Source: Pinirhizobacter soli | GTDB taxonomy: Bacteria > Pseudomonadota > Gammaproteobacteria > Xanthomonadales > Rhodanobacteraceae | NCBI RefSeq assembly: GCF_015905305.1 | Contig: NZ_JADZLQ010000002.1 | Span: forward strand, 742,361 to 806,360 | Reading direction: 5' to 3' | DNA length: 64,000 nt | Shown here: in pieces, positions 54,668 to 63,979 of the stretch | Layout of the letters: the number at the start of each line of letters is the position of its first letter | Numbering within the stretch: position 1 is the stretch's first letter | The notes under the pieces: model-generated | The model's input: the letters and a program-made list of their open reading frames with translations, nothing else | Told to the model about the DNA's origin: nothing | The model's database searches: none | Made by a program: the position numbers and the translations under genes

Positions 54668-56074
54668 TCAGGCCGCCTCGGCCACCACCCGGTAGCACGG
54701 CACATACGCCGACCCACCCGGCAACTTCATGCGGTGCTGCACCACGAAGGCCTTCAGGAGGTTGTCCAGGTTACGCATGATCTCCGCCTCCCCATCGATC
54801 ACGAACGGACCATGGGCTTCGATCGCTTTCACGCCCTCATCTTTCACGTTGCCTGCCACGATGCCCGAGAACGCACGGCGCAGGTCCGCCGCCAGTTCGT
54901 GCCGCGGGCGGCCGCGACGCAGGTTCAGGGCGGCCATTGCCTCGTGCGTGGGACGGAACGGCTGCTGGAACGGCAGCGGCACATGCAGCGACCAGTTGAA
55001 GAAGAAGGCGTCCTTGGTGTCCAGGCGATGGTTGCGCACCTTCTCGATGCCACGCTGCATCACGTGCGCCACGGCGGTGGGGTTGTCCACGATGATCTGG
55101 TAGTGCTTGGCCACGTCGTCGCCGAGGGTCAGGCGCAGGAACTGGTCGATCTGCTCGAAGTAGGCGGCCGAATCCTTAGGTCCGGTGAAAATCAGCGGGA
55201 ACGGCGCGCCGGCATTGTCCGGGTGCAGCAGGATGCCCAGCAGGTACAGGATCTCCTCGGCGGTGCCCACGCCGCCCGGGAACACGATGATGCCGTGGCC
55301 CATGCGGACGAAGGCCTCCAGGCGCTTCTCGATGTCCGGCATGATCACCAGGTTGTTGACGATCGGGTTCGGCGACTCCGCGGCAATGATGCCGGGCTCG
55401 GTAATGCCGATGTAGCGGTTGTGGCGCCGGCGCTGCTTGGCGTGGGCGATGTTCGCGCCCTTCATCGGACCCTTCATCGCACCCGGGCCGCAACCGGTGC
55501 AGATGTCCATGCCGCGCAGACCCAGCTGGTAGCCCACGCGTTTGGTGTACTCGTATTCATCGCGCGAGATGGAATGGCCGCCCCAGCACACCACCAGGTT
55601 CGGATCCACCTGGGGCTTGAGCATCCGCGCGTTGCGCAGGATCTCGAATACCGCATGGGTAATGCCCACGGTGTCGTCCAGGTCGAAGTTGCCGCTTTCC
55701 AGCTGCGCCGACACGTAAACGATGTCGCGGACCACGGCCACCAGCAGCTCGTTGATGCCGCGGATAATGTGGCCATCCACGAAGGCCTGTTCGGGCGCGT
55801 TGGAAAGCTCGATCTTGATGCCGCGGTCCTGCTGCAGCACCTGGATGTCGAAGTCGGGATATTGCTCGAACATCGAGCGCGGATCGTCGCCGATATTCCC
55901 GGAGGTGAGAACAGCCAGCGCGCAGCGGCGCAGCATCATATGCAGGCCCGACCCGCTGGCGTCGCGAAGGCGCGCCACCTCGTTGCGGGAGAGGATATCC
56001 AGCCCACCGGCCGGGGAGATGCGCGCGCTTACCGTGCGCAGGGGGCCGGTAACGCCGGCAACGTGATCGTTCAT
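54668..56074 (-). CDS. ppnN: Pyrimidine/purine nucleotide 5'-monophosphate nucleosidase
   Basis: 468 residues (E. coli PpnN/YgdH 454). The Rossmann LOG-family core has CWGGHSISRDEYEYTKRVGYQLGLRGMDICTGCGPGAMKGPMKGA and the PGGVGTAEEILYLLGILLHP motif; N- and C-terminal extensions match PpnN. It splits nucleoside monophosphates into base and ribose 5-phosphate, and in E. coli is activated by (p)ppGpp. A lone gene upstream of small lipoproteins. Confidence 0.93.
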   Translation of the reverse strand: MNDHVAGVTGPLRTVSARISPAGGLDILSRNEVARLRDASGSGLHMMLRRCALAVLTSGNIGDDPRSMFEQYPDFDIQVLQQDRGIKIELSNAPEQAFVDGHIIRGINELLVAVVRDIVYVSAQLESGNFDLDDTVGITHAVFEILRNARMLKPQVDPNLVVCWGGHSISRDEYEYTKRVGYQLGLRGMDICTGCGPGAMKGPMKGANIAHAKQRRRHNRYIGITEPGIIAAESPNPIVNNLVIMPDIEKRLEAFVRMGHGIIVFPGGVGTAEEILYLLGILLHPDNAGAPFPLIFTGPKDSAAYFEQIDQFLRLTLGDDVAKHYQIIVDNPTAVAHVMQRGIEKVRNHRLDTKDAFFFNWSLHVPLPFQQPFRPTHEAMAALNLRRGRPRHELAADLRRAFSGIVAGNVKDEGVKAIEAHGPFVIDGEAEIMRNLDNLLKAFVVQHRMKLPGGSAYVPCYRVVAEAA

Positions 56075-56138
56075 GGATGGTTCCTCAGGTCAGCCGTTTA
56101 GCTTGGCGCGGCGGGGGCGCCAAGGTCAAGGATCGGCC

Positions 56139-56168
56139 AAAAAAAACCGGCACCCTCGCGGGCGCCGG
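56139..56168 (-). terminator. Rho-independent terminator after the TonB-dependent receptor
   Basis: On the minus strand CCGGCGCCC, loop GCGA, GGGTGCCGG (9 bp with one G-T) is followed by T8. It starts 26 bases after the receptor stop. Confidence 0.93.
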
Positions 56169-56194
56169 CCTTAAGTCGTACAAAACGTAACTTC

Positions 56195-59100
56195 TTAGAA
56201 CGTGTAGCGGACGGTGGCCAGGATCGACCAGCGGGACACCGGGTTGGCCTTGGTGGCGCTGTTGTCGGTCGGGGCGTCGTAGAACGTCTTCAGGCCCGGC
56301 TGGTAGTTGCCGTTGGCATCGGTGGGCAGCTTGTAGATGTACTTGCCGTCCGCGCCAACGCCAGCATAGTCGGCCAGGCTCCGGGTGTACGGGAAGCCAA
56401 CGTAGTCCTGCTGACCCCAGTGCTTGTTCATCAGATTCAGCACGTTGTAGAAGTCGAGGCGGAACTCGCCCTTGTTGCCGCGGAAGAAGCCCGGGATTTC
56501 CTGGCTGATGGAAAGGTCCAGCTGGTTCACCCAGGCCGATACCGCACCGTTGCGACGAACCACCTTGCCCTGCTTGTGCTTAAGGTAGTCGTCGTGCTGG
56601 ATGTAGTCGTAGAACTGGTCGACGACCTTCTGCGCGGTGCCGGCGGCAAAGTTCACGTCGCCGCGGTTCGGGATGTAAGCCAGGTCGCCACGGTAGCTGT
56701 CGCCATTGGCGTCGGTACCGAACACCCAGCTGTACGGCACGCCGCTGTGGCCATCGTAGAACGCACTGATGGTGGTGGCGTAGTCGCCGAAGAAGTTATG
56801 CGACCAGGCCAGCGAAGCATTCAGGCGCTGGGAGATGTTGGTGTTGGACGTGGAGGCCACGTTCTCGTTGACGTTGTACCAGGCGCTGTTGCTGAAGTTG
56901 GAGGTGGCCTGGCTGGAGGTGCCCGGATTCACTTCCGTGGCGTGCGCCGCGGTGGCCGCGATCGACGCTGACCAGCCATCGGCAAACGGCTTGGAGAACG
57001 ACAGCGTGATGGCGTCGGACTGGCCCTTGTCGGTGTTGAGCAGTTCCGTCACGCCCTGGGCGAAGCGGCCGTCAGCACGCGAACGCGCCAGCGCCGATGC
57101 GGTGTTGCCCACGGAGTTGACCGCGCCCGTGCAGGTGGCACCCGTCGAGCCGCCGACCGGCGTGGCGCCGCCGATGCAACCGTTGTAGGTGAAGCGGCCA
57201 TCGGGAAGGATGCCCGTCGGCGAGCCGATGTTGAGGTTGTTGTAGTAGAACGCGTTACGCGTCTGCAGGTGCTGCCATTCCAGCGTGCCGATGATGCCCA
57301 TCCAGGGCAGCTCGCGATCAAACGCCAGCGACGACTTCCACACGCTGGGAAGCTGGAAATCAGGCGCAACCGTATCGACGGCCATCTGCGGCAGCACGCC
57401 GGCACCGGAGGTGTTCTGGTTGTGCGGATCGGAGCTGAAAGCCGGGCACGGCACCGTCTGCTTGCCGAGCGAGCACTGGCCATTGGGCAGGCGCTCGTAG
57501 TGGTAGGTGACGATGTTGATGCCGTTGTTCTGGTACGGATTGGTCATCCACACCGTGGGCGGGCTGGACTGGAACAGGCCCACGCCGCCACGCAACTGCG
57601 TCTGGTAGTCGCTGTCGAACTTGTAGTTGAACGACAGGCGCGGCTCGACCAGCTTGCTGCCGTTGATCGTGGTCGCGTTGCTGAAGCCGAACTTCTGCTG
57701 GAAGGTGGCGTTGTACAGCGGCTTGTCGTCGGTGGCGTAGCGGTTGACGCGGAAGCCGTAATGCAGCGACAGGTTTTCCGTGGCCTGCCAGGTGTCCTGC
57801 AGGAAGAACGTGTACTGCTTCAGCTCCCACTTGGCGGCGATGTCGCCCAGGGAATAGCCCGGCGCCGGCTGGTACAGGTCGTACGTGTTGTACGCACCGG
57901 TGTTCAGGCCGTTGATGCCGTAGAAGGTGTACGACCCGAACTCCGTGCGACCGAACAGGTTGTAGATGCTGTTGCGCTCGAACTCCACGCCGCCCTTCAC
58001 CGTGTGGTCGCCCAGGTACAGCGTGCCAGCCCAGAAGGCGTTGAAGGTGCGCACGCGCGCCGCGTTGTAATGGCTGAACTGGTCTTCGCCCAGGTTCACC
58101 GTGGGGCCGGAAGCAGTACCGGCGTTGTTCACGCGCACGGTGAGCATCGGCTGCTGCGCGTCGACCGAACGGAACAGGTCGAAGTCGGAGTAACCGAGCT
58201 TGGTCTCGGTCGAGAACACATCGTTCCAGTCGTCGAACAACTGCAGCGTGTAGTTCTTGATGTTGGTGTTGGTGGTGTACCAGTAGCTGGAAAGGCCAAT
58301 GGTGCTGGCGCCGTTACCCTGCGGGTTGGGCTTGGTTTCCTTGGTCTGCTGGTAGGCGAAGCTGGCGCGGTGGCCGTCGGTGATGTTCCAGTCGATCTTG
58401 CCCAGGTAGCGCTTGTCGATCAGGTCGCCGCCGTTGGCGTTGATGGTGCCCGGCTGCAGGCCCAGGCCGTTGGCGGCGGCGACGATGCGGTTGAGGTCGC
58501 CGGTGGACACCTTGTTGCTGTTGGAATTGGCGATGGTCGGATCAAGGCCGGTGGCCGCGCCCGAGGACAGACCGGTGATCTCTTCCTTCTCGTAGCTGCC
58601 GAAGAAGAACAGCTTGTCCTTGATGATCGGGCCGCCGAAGGTGGCACCGGCCGTCCAGTTCTTGTCGAACTCGGTGTAGTCGCGGTTCTGCTTCAGCCAG
58701 CCGGCTTCGCCGACCATCTTGTCCGCGCTCTTGAACGCGTAGTACACCGAGCCGTGGAAGTCGTTGGTGCCGCTCTTGGTCACCGCGTTCACTTCGGCGC
58801 CGACGGAGTCGGAGATCACGTCGTAATTCGCGGTCGAGATGTTGTAGCCCTCGATCGTGTCCACCGATACCGGCGAGCCGACGGTGGGCAGGCCGCTACC
58901 GTTCAGGCCGAACGGATCGCCTACGCCAATGCCGTCCACTTTCAGGCTGTTCAGGCGGGCATTCTGGCCGTTTGCCGAGATCGCGCCGGTACCGTGGTCG
59001 ACGTTGACGCGCGGATCAAGGCGGGCGACGTCGGCGATGTTGCGGCTGGGGGCGGGCTGCATCTTCAGCGCGCGTGCGCCGACGTTGGTGCCCAGGCCCG

Positions 59101-59521
59101 TGTTGTCGGAGCTGAAGGTGCCGCCGACGGCGGAAACGCTCACGGCGGCCAGCTGCGTGGCTTCCTGCTGCGCCGTGGCGCCCAGGGTGAGGTTCACCGG
59201 GGTGTCGGTACCCAGGCCCAGGAATACGTTGTCCTGGCGGGACTGGGCGCTACCGCCCTCCTTCGTGGCCGTGACATCGTACGGACCGCCCACGCGCATG
59301 CCCTGCACCGAGTAACGGCCAGCGGCATCAGTGGTGGTGACCTTGGTGGTGCCCGAAGGCTCGTGCACGATCTGCACGGTGGCGCCGACGACCGGATTAC
59401 CGGAGGCATCGACGATGCGGCCACTCATGGTGGAGGAGGTCTCCTGGGCCATGACCTGAGTCGTGGCAAGGAGGGTACCGATGGCAAGAGGCAGGAGTTT
59501 GGCGCGGATTCGGCTATTCAT
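56195..59521 (-). CDS. Oar-type TonB-dependent outer-membrane receptor
   Basis: 1108 residues from the ATG at 59521 (MNSRIRAKLLPLAIGTLLATTQVMA signal). A carboxypeptidase-regulatory-like (CnaB-type) domain about 26-110 (SGRIVDASGNPVVGATVQIVHEPSGTTKV), a plug domain (LDPRVNVDHGTGAISANGQNARLNSLKVDG, GAEVNAVTKSGTNDFHGS) and a beta barrel ending in RWSILATVRYTF, with the terminal Phe needed for insertion. The family is expanded in this order; ligands are mostly unknown (proteins or peptides for Oar). It is monocistronic with its own terminator. Confidence 0.92.
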   Translation of the reverse strand: MNSRIRAKLLPLAIGTLLATTQVMAQETSSTMSGRIVDASGNPVVGATVQIVHEPSGTTKVTTTDAAGRYSVQGMRVGGPYDVTATKEGGSAQSRQDNVFLGLGTDTPVNLTLGATAQQEATQLAAVSVSAVGGTFSSDNTGLGTNVGARALKMQPAPSRNIADVARLDPRVNVDHGTGAISANGQNARLNSLKVDGIGVGDPFGLNGSGLPTVGSPVSVDTIEGYNISTANYDVISDSVGAEVNAVTKSGTNDFHGSVYYAFKSADKMVGEAGWLKQNRDYTEFDKNWTAGATFGGPIIKDKLFFFGSYEKEEITGLSSGAATGLDPTIANSNSNKVSTGDLNRIVAAANGLGLQPGTINANGGDLIDKRYLGKIDWNITDGHRASFAYQQTKETKPNPQGNGASTIGLSSYWYTTNTNIKNYTLQLFDDWNDVFSTETKLGYSDFDLFRSVDAQQPMLTVRVNNAGTASGPTVNLGEDQFSHYNAARVRTFNAFWAGTLYLGDHTVKGGVEFERNSIYNLFGRTEFGSYTFYGINGLNTGAYNTYDLYQPAPGYSLGDIAAKWELKQYTFFLQDTWQATENLSLHYGFRVNRYATDDKPLYNATFQQKFGFSNATTINGSKLVEPRLSFNYKFDSDYQTQLRGGVGLFQSSPPTVWMTNPYQNNGINIVTYHYERLPNGQCSLGKQTVPCPAFSSDPHNQNTSGAGVLPQMAVDTVAPDFQLPSVWKSSLAFDRELPWMGIIGTLEWQHLQTRNAFYYNNLNIGSPTGILPDGRFTYNGCIGGATPVGGSTGATCTGAVNSVGNTASALARSRADGRFAQGVTELLNTDKGQSDAITLSFSKPFADGWSASIAATAAHATEVNPGTSSQATSNFSNSAWYNVNENVASTSNTNISQRLNASLAWSHNFFGDYATTISAFYDGHSGVPYSWVFGTDANGDSYRGDLAYIPNRGDVNFAAGTAQKVVDQFYDYIQHDDYLKHKQGKVVRRNGAVSAWVNQLDLSISQEIPGFFRGNKGEFRLDFYNVLNLMNKHWGQQDYVGFPYTRSLADYAGVGADGKYIYKLPTDANGNYQPGLKTFYDAPTDNSATKANPVSRWSILATVRYTF

Positions 59522-59756
59522 TAACGATCGACCCTGTGGCTCGCAAGGAAAAACGAAAAAAGCACGCACGACCTCTCCCGTGTGACACCGGGAAGAAACC
59601 GCAAGTTATTGATTCCCCAACTTAAAACAATGATTTGACCCCACCGCGCATGACGGCGGGGCTAGTTGTTAAAGTTACTTTAACGAGATTCTATGACAGG
59701 TTCGTAACAAATTCACGTCGTCACGACGAAATTCGCAGGTATTTTTCTAACCGCCG

Positions 59757-61490
59757 TTATTCCTTGCCGAGATAACGCGCTTTCTTGGCAGGCTTGAGCG
59801 AATTGAGATCCAGCATCACCAGGCCATCGACGCAGCCGGAAAATCCGGGATCTTCGCCGAAACCGAGGAATTGCACCCCGGTTGGGTCGACAAGGTCGAC
59901 GTACTGCCGGTAAAGCACCGGCAAGGTCTGGCCCAGTGCATCCAGGCGATTCTTCAACCGGACCAGGCCGGTGGCCGCGTCCAGGCCCGCAAGTTCCGCG
60001 CGGACGCCGTCGCTCACTTCGGGAGAAATCACGAATGGCTGGCGTGCCGAAGCCAGCCCCGGGGCGCCGAAATAGTGCTCGTGCGCCGCGGCGATCCACT
60101 CCCGGGCCTCGCGCGGCATGCTCACCGACATGCTGACCGGTCCGAACATGTAGCGCAGACCCCGGTGGCGCTGCAGGTACATGCCGATGCCCTGCCACAG
60201 CTGGTCGAGGGCACGGGAGCGCCAGTAGGCCGGTGCAATGAAGCTGCGGCCCAATTCCAGGCCCTGCGCCAGGCGGGATTCCAGAGCCGGGGAATAATCG
60301 AACAGGCTCGAGGTATACAGGCCCGCGATGCCGCGTTCGGGAATGATCGTCGAACCATTGCCGAAGCGGTAAGCCCCGACGATGCGCAGGGTTTTGGGAT
60401 CCCACAGCACCAGGTGTTCGTAATGGGCGTCGTAGACATCGAGGTCGCGACGCAGGCCCGTACCCTCGCCTACCCGGCGGAAGGTGAGTTCGCGCAGGCG
60501 ACCGATCTCGCGCAAGGCGGCGCTGTCGGGCGAGCCCTGCAGCAGGAGGGCCTGCTTGCCGTCACTGAGTTCGCCCATCAGCTCGGCCTTGGTAAGGTCG
60601 GCCACGATGCGCTCTGTGGGTTCCGGGTGCGCCAGGGGCGCCTGGCCGCCGAAGATCAGGCCGCGCCGGTTGCCCAGGCGGTAGACATGGCGGCGCATCA
60701 GCTTGGCGGCTTGCTCCGGCGAGCCGCCGCTGCGCTCTTTGAGTTCTTCCACGCCCACCGAGGCACCGATGGTGAAGCCTATGCGCTGGCCGCGCGGCGA
60801 GGTGGCCTCGCGCGGCAGCATGGCGGTGGAAAGCGGCTTGGCCAGCATCGACAGCCCGTAGAACGCGGCGCTGTTGCGGGCGGAAACGTGGATGGGCAAT
60901 ACCGGCGGCGGGGTAATTTTCTGGCCACGGATGCTATCGCGCAGGGCGATGCGGGCGAAGCCGTCGTTCCACTTGCCGTCGCGCACGCGGCCGCCGCGCA
61001 GGCGGGACACTTCGCCCGCCGGGAAAATGATCAGGGCCTGGCCTTCTTCGAGCGCGCGGAACACATTGCGCATGCTCGAGCGGGCGCCCTTGCCGAACAC
61101 ATCCACCGGCAACAGCAGGTGGCCCAATTCCGGCACTGCGGAAAGTGCATCGTTGCCCAGGATGCGCACGTCCTGACGGACCGAGCCGATCAGGCTGATA
61201 AGCGCCAGGGCGTCGGTCATGCCAAGCGGATGGTTGGCTACTACCAGCAGCGGGCCTTCGACGGGGATGTTTTCCCGCTCGCGCTCATCGACGCGGTAGC
61301 TCACGTGCAGGTGGTCGAGGGTCCGTTCGACGAAGGCGAAACCGGTGGCCGGGGCCACGGTGCGCAACGTATGGTTGAAGCGCTCTTCGTGGGCCAGGCG
61401 TTCAAGCATCGCGGCAATGGGACGCAGGATCCGCGGATGCTTTTCGAGCCACGGCAGGCGATCGGTCAGGGCCTGTTCGACTTTGAGCAT
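59757..61490 (-). CDS. Fused lysophospholipid acyltransferase / GNAT N-acyltransferase (OlsF-like)
   Basis: 577 residues. N-terminal PlsC-type O-acyltransferase about 60-290, with ANHPLGMTD (H87, D93) and FPAGEVSR; C-terminal Acetyltransf_5 (OlsB-like) domain about 300-570, with GEGTGLRRDLDVYDAHYEHLVLWDPKTLRIVGAYRFG and LELGRSFIAPAYW. The order matches the bifunctional ornithine-lipid synthase OlsF, which acylates ornithine and then the hydroxyl of the fatty acid. The product may be an aminoacyl lipid; which amino acid cannot be told. Not in an operon. Confidence 0.8.
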   Translation of the reverse strand: MLKVEQALTDRLPWLEKHPRILRPIAAMLERLAHEERFNHTLRTVAPATGFAFVERTLDHLHVSYRVDERERENIPVEGPLLVVANHPLGMTDALALISLIGSVRQDVRILGNDALSAVPELGHLLLPVDVFGKGARSSMRNVFRALEEGQALIIFPAGEVSRLRGGRVRDGKWNDGFARIALRDSIRGQKITPPPVLPIHVSARNSAAFYGLSMLAKPLSTAMLPREATSPRGQRIGFTIGASVGVEELKERSGGSPEQAAKLMRRHVYRLGNRRGLIFGGQAPLAHPEPTERIVADLTKAELMGELSDGKQALLLQGSPDSAALREIGRLRELTFRRVGEGTGLRRDLDVYDAHYEHLVLWDPKTLRIVGAYRFGNGSTIIPERGIAGLYTSSLFDYSPALESRLAQGLELGRSFIAPAYWRSRALDQLWQGIGMYLQRHRGLRYMFGPVSMSVSMPREAREWIAAAHEHYFGAPGLASARQPFVISPEVSDGVRAELAGLDAATGLVRLKNRLDALGQTLPVLYRQYVDLVDPTGVQFLGFGEDPGFSGCVDGLVMLDLNSLKPAKKARYLGKE

Positions 61491-61576
61491 GATGGGTTCC
61501 CTCGTGTGGCGCTCATGCTGGTAGCCAAGTATGACAGGCCGGTGAAAGGAAACGCATGAATGCGTTTCAAATCCCC

Positions 61577-62173
61577 CTAGGTGGCGATATGCAGGTAGGC
61601 GGTGAGCCCGCTGAGGAACATCTGCACTGAAAGAGCGATCAGCAGCATGCCCATCAGGCGCTCAAGCGCCGTCAGCACGCTTTCGCCCAGCCAGCGGAAC
61701 AGGAAGGTGGAACTGAGCAGAATCAGCGCCACGCCCAGCCAGGCGGCGAACAGGGCCAGGCCCCACTCCGCCGTGCGGCCGGGCTGGGAATTGGTCAACA
61801 GCAGCAGCGCCGCCATCGCCGAAGGGCCAGCGACGCCAGGAATGGCCATCGGCACGATGAAGGGCTCGCCCTCGCCCGTCGCGCCAAAGATGCCGCCTTC
61901 GACTGGAGGGAACACCATGCGGATGCCGATCAGGAACAACACGATGCCGCCAGCAATGCCCACTGATTCAGGCCGCAATTGCAGCAACTTCAGGATGTAC
62001 TGACCGCCCAGCAGGAAGGCCACCAGCACCGCCAGGGCGATCAACAGCTCCCGCACCATCACGTAGCGGCGGCGCTTGGGCGGAACGTTCTTGAGCAGGG
62101 CCAGGAACAACGGGATGTTGCCCAGCGGATCCATGATCAGGAACAAAAGGATGCCTGCCGAAAGCGTGGTCAT
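61577..62173 (-). CDS. MarC/YhgN-family inner-membrane protein
   Basis: 198 residues (E. coli YhgN 197) from the ATG at 62173, with GGAAG upstream; the longer open frame overlaps the yciK-like gene and reads as nonsense. About six helices with LFLIMDPLGNIPLFLALLK, EPFIVPMAIPGVAGPSAMAALLLL and a C-terminal GMLLIALSVQMFLSGL. Function unknown; the family was once linked to antibiotic resistance without support. Confidence 0.93.
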   Translation of the reverse strand: MTTLSAGILLFLIMDPLGNIPLFLALLKNVPPKRRRYVMVRELLIALAVLVAFLLGGQYILKLLQLRPESVGIAGGIVLFLIGIRMVFPPVEGGIFGATGEGEPFIVPMAIPGVAGPSAMAALLLLTNSQPGRTAEWGLALFAAWLGVALILLSSTFLFRWLGESVLTALERLMGMLLIALSVQMFLSGLTAYLHIAT

Positions 62174-62199
62174 CTGGGCTTCCACGCGTGCGATTCCTT

Positions 62200-62970
62200 T
62201 TAGGCCGGAGTGGAACGAAGGTCGAGCGCGGCGCCGCGGGCAAAGCCGCCGGCAGCGGAAAGCAGTGCGACGATGGCCGAGGCTGTGCCGTCGGGCGTCG
62301 GGTGCTTGAGGGTGTCTTCGCCAAAATACGCCTCGCGGCGCAGGGCCGTGCGCATCGGTGCAGGCAACACCGCATGCACGCGCATCGCACCCTTGTCGTG
62401 TTCCTGGTGCAGGATCGCCGCCAATCGTTCGAGCCCGGCCTTCGATACGCCGTAGCCGCCCCAATGGGCACGCGAGGTGAGATCGGCATCGTCCAGTACG
62501 AACACCACGGCACTGTCGGCGGACTTCGCCAGCCACGGCAGGCAGGCCTGGGTAAGTGCAAAAGGCGCCGCCACGTTTACCTGCTGCGCGCGCAGGAAAT
62601 CATCCGGCTTGTGCTGGGACAGCGGGGTAAGCCCACCGAAATGCGCGGCGGCATGGACCAGACCATCCAGACGGCCAAACTCGTTGCCGATGCCATCGGC
62701 GATGGCCTCGAAATCCGTCGGGGTGGCCGATTCAAGATCCATCGGCACGATCAGCGGTTCGCCAAGGCCGATGCTTTTCAATTCGTCGTAGAGCTTTTCG
62801 AGGAAGCGCACGCGTCGACCGGCGAGGATCACCGTGGCACCGGCTCGCATGCACGCACGCGCCACGGCACTGCCCAATCCGCCGGTGGCGCCTGTGACCA
62901 TCACCACGCGTCCGGTGAGGTCGCCCTCCGGCAGCGTTGCCGGAAGCGTAACCAGAGGCAGCGCGCTCAC
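62200..62970 (-). CDS. YciK-like short-chain dehydrogenase
   Basis: 256 residues from a GTG at 62970 that overlaps the glutaredoxin stop (GTGA). Nucleotide motif TGATGGLGSAVAR, catalytic YGVSK (Tyr and Lys), and VLPAPMRTALRREAYFGEDTLKHPTPD, as in E. coli YciK. The conserved Ser before the Tyr-x3-Lys region is not clear (VFVLDDADLTSRAHWGGYGVSK). Substrate unknown. Confidence 0.88.
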   Translation of the reverse strand: MSALPLVTLPATLPEGDLTGRVVMVTGATGGLGSAVARACMRAGATVILAGRRVRFLEKLYDELKSIGLGEPLIVPMDLESATPTDFEAIADGIGNEFGRLDGLVHAAAHFGGLTPLSQHKPDDFLRAQQVNVAAPFALTQACLPWLAKSADSAVVFVLDDADLTSRAHWGGYGVSKAGLERLAAILHQEHDKGAMRVHAVLPAPMRTALRREAYFGEDTLKHPTPDGTASAIVALLSAAGGFARGAALDLRSTPA

Positions 62971-63290
62971 GGGTCGCTGACCGCGACGTCGGCAGCCATG
63001 CGCTTTAATTCACCAGCCGCATGCAAGTCTTCGACGATGTCGCAACCGCCGATCAGTTCACCTTGCAGGAACACCTGCGGGAACGTGGGCCAGTTGGAAA
63101 ATTTCGGAAGACTGGCACGGATCTCGGGATCTTCAAGCACATTGACGGCATGATAGACGGCGCCGGCAGCTTCCAGCGCCTGCACGGCACGACTTGAGAA
63201 CCCGCACATCGGGAACTGGGGCGTGCCCTTCATGAAGATCACGATGGGATGGCCGGCCACGATGGCCTTGATTCGCGCGACGGCGTCCAT
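62967..63290 (-). CDS. grxD: Monothiol glutaredoxin (Grx4 type)
   Basis: 107 residues (E. coli 115). KGTPQFPMCGFSSRAVQAL carries the CGFS active site; WPTFPQVFLQGELIGGCDIVED binds glutathione. It holds a 2Fe-2S cluster with BolA-type partners and takes part in iron-sulfur delivery. It is divergent from sodB, about 110 bases apart, and translationally coupled to the yciK-like gene. Confidence 0.96.
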   Translation of the reverse strand: MDAVARIKAIVAGHPIVIFMKGTPQFPMCGFSSRAVQALEAAGAVYHAVNVLEDPEIRASLPKFSNWPTFPQVFLQGELIGGCDIVEDLHAAGELKRMAADVAVSDP

Positions 63291-63400
63291 AGAAAAGATT
63301 CATCATTCACTAGCACGGATTTGGCTATTGTAGCAGTTCGGCCCGGCCCCACTGGCTAAGTCCCCCACGTTTCTTCCCAGCCACCGCTAAGGAGCAAATC

Positions 63401-63979
63401 ATGGCGATCGAGCTTCCCCCGCTTCCCTACGAAAAGAATGCCCTCGAACCGCACATCTCGGCCGAGACGCTCGAATACCACTACGGCAAGCATCACCAGG
63501 CCTACGTGACCAACTTGAATAACCTGATCAAGGGGACCGAGTTCGAGAACGCCGCCCTGGAAGACATCATCAAGAAGTCGTCCGGTGGCATCTTCAACAA
63601 CTCCGCCCAGATCTGGAACCACACCTTCTACTGGCACTCGATGAGCCCCAAGGGCGGCGGCAATCCGTCCGGCAAGCTCAGCGATGCCATCGACAAAGCC
63701 TTCGGCTCCTTCGATGCCTTCAAGGCAGAATTCACCAAAAGCGCAGTAGGCAACTTCGGCTCCGGCTGGACCTGGCTGGTACAACGCACCGACGGCAGCC
63801 TAGCCATCGTCAACACCTCAAACGCCGCAACCCCCATCACCGGCAGCGACAAACCCCTCTTCACCGCCGACGTCTGGGAACACGCCTACTACATCGACTA
63901 CCGCAACGCCCGCCCCAAATACGTCGAGGCCTTCTGGAACCTCGTCAACTGGGAGTTCGCCGCTTCGAACCTCGCATAA
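63401..63979 (+). CDS. sodB: Iron superoxide dismutase
   Basis: 192 residues (E. coli SodB 193). [36 protein letters not shown] with metal ligand His27-type in [20 protein letters not shown], and [13 protein letters not shown] with the Asp/His ligands. GSGWTWLV and SNAATP (not the Mn-type GG.Q pattern) favour the iron form. It removes superoxide in the cytoplasm. Preceded by AAGGAG 8-10 bases before the ATG. Confidence 0.97.
   Translation: MAIELPPLPYEKNALEPHISAETLEYHYGKHHQAYVTNLNNLIKGTEFENAALEDIIKKSSGGIFNNSAQIWNHTFYWHSMSPKGGGNPSGKLSDAIDKAFGSFDAFKAEFTKSAVGNFGSGWTWLVQRTDGSLAIVNTSNAATPITGSDKPLFTADVWEHAYYIDYRNARPKYVEAFWNLVNWEFAASNLA

Noticed and set aside
57269..59524. 751-codon plus-strand frame across the TonB-dependent receptor
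   Set aside because: Shadow of the receptor gene; the product is a Val/Arg/Ala-rich string without membrane, signal or domain features.
59871..61559. 562-codon plus-strand frame across the acyltransferase gene
   Set aside because: Shadow frame with His/Gln/Arg-rich composition; the minus-strand gene has two recognised domains.
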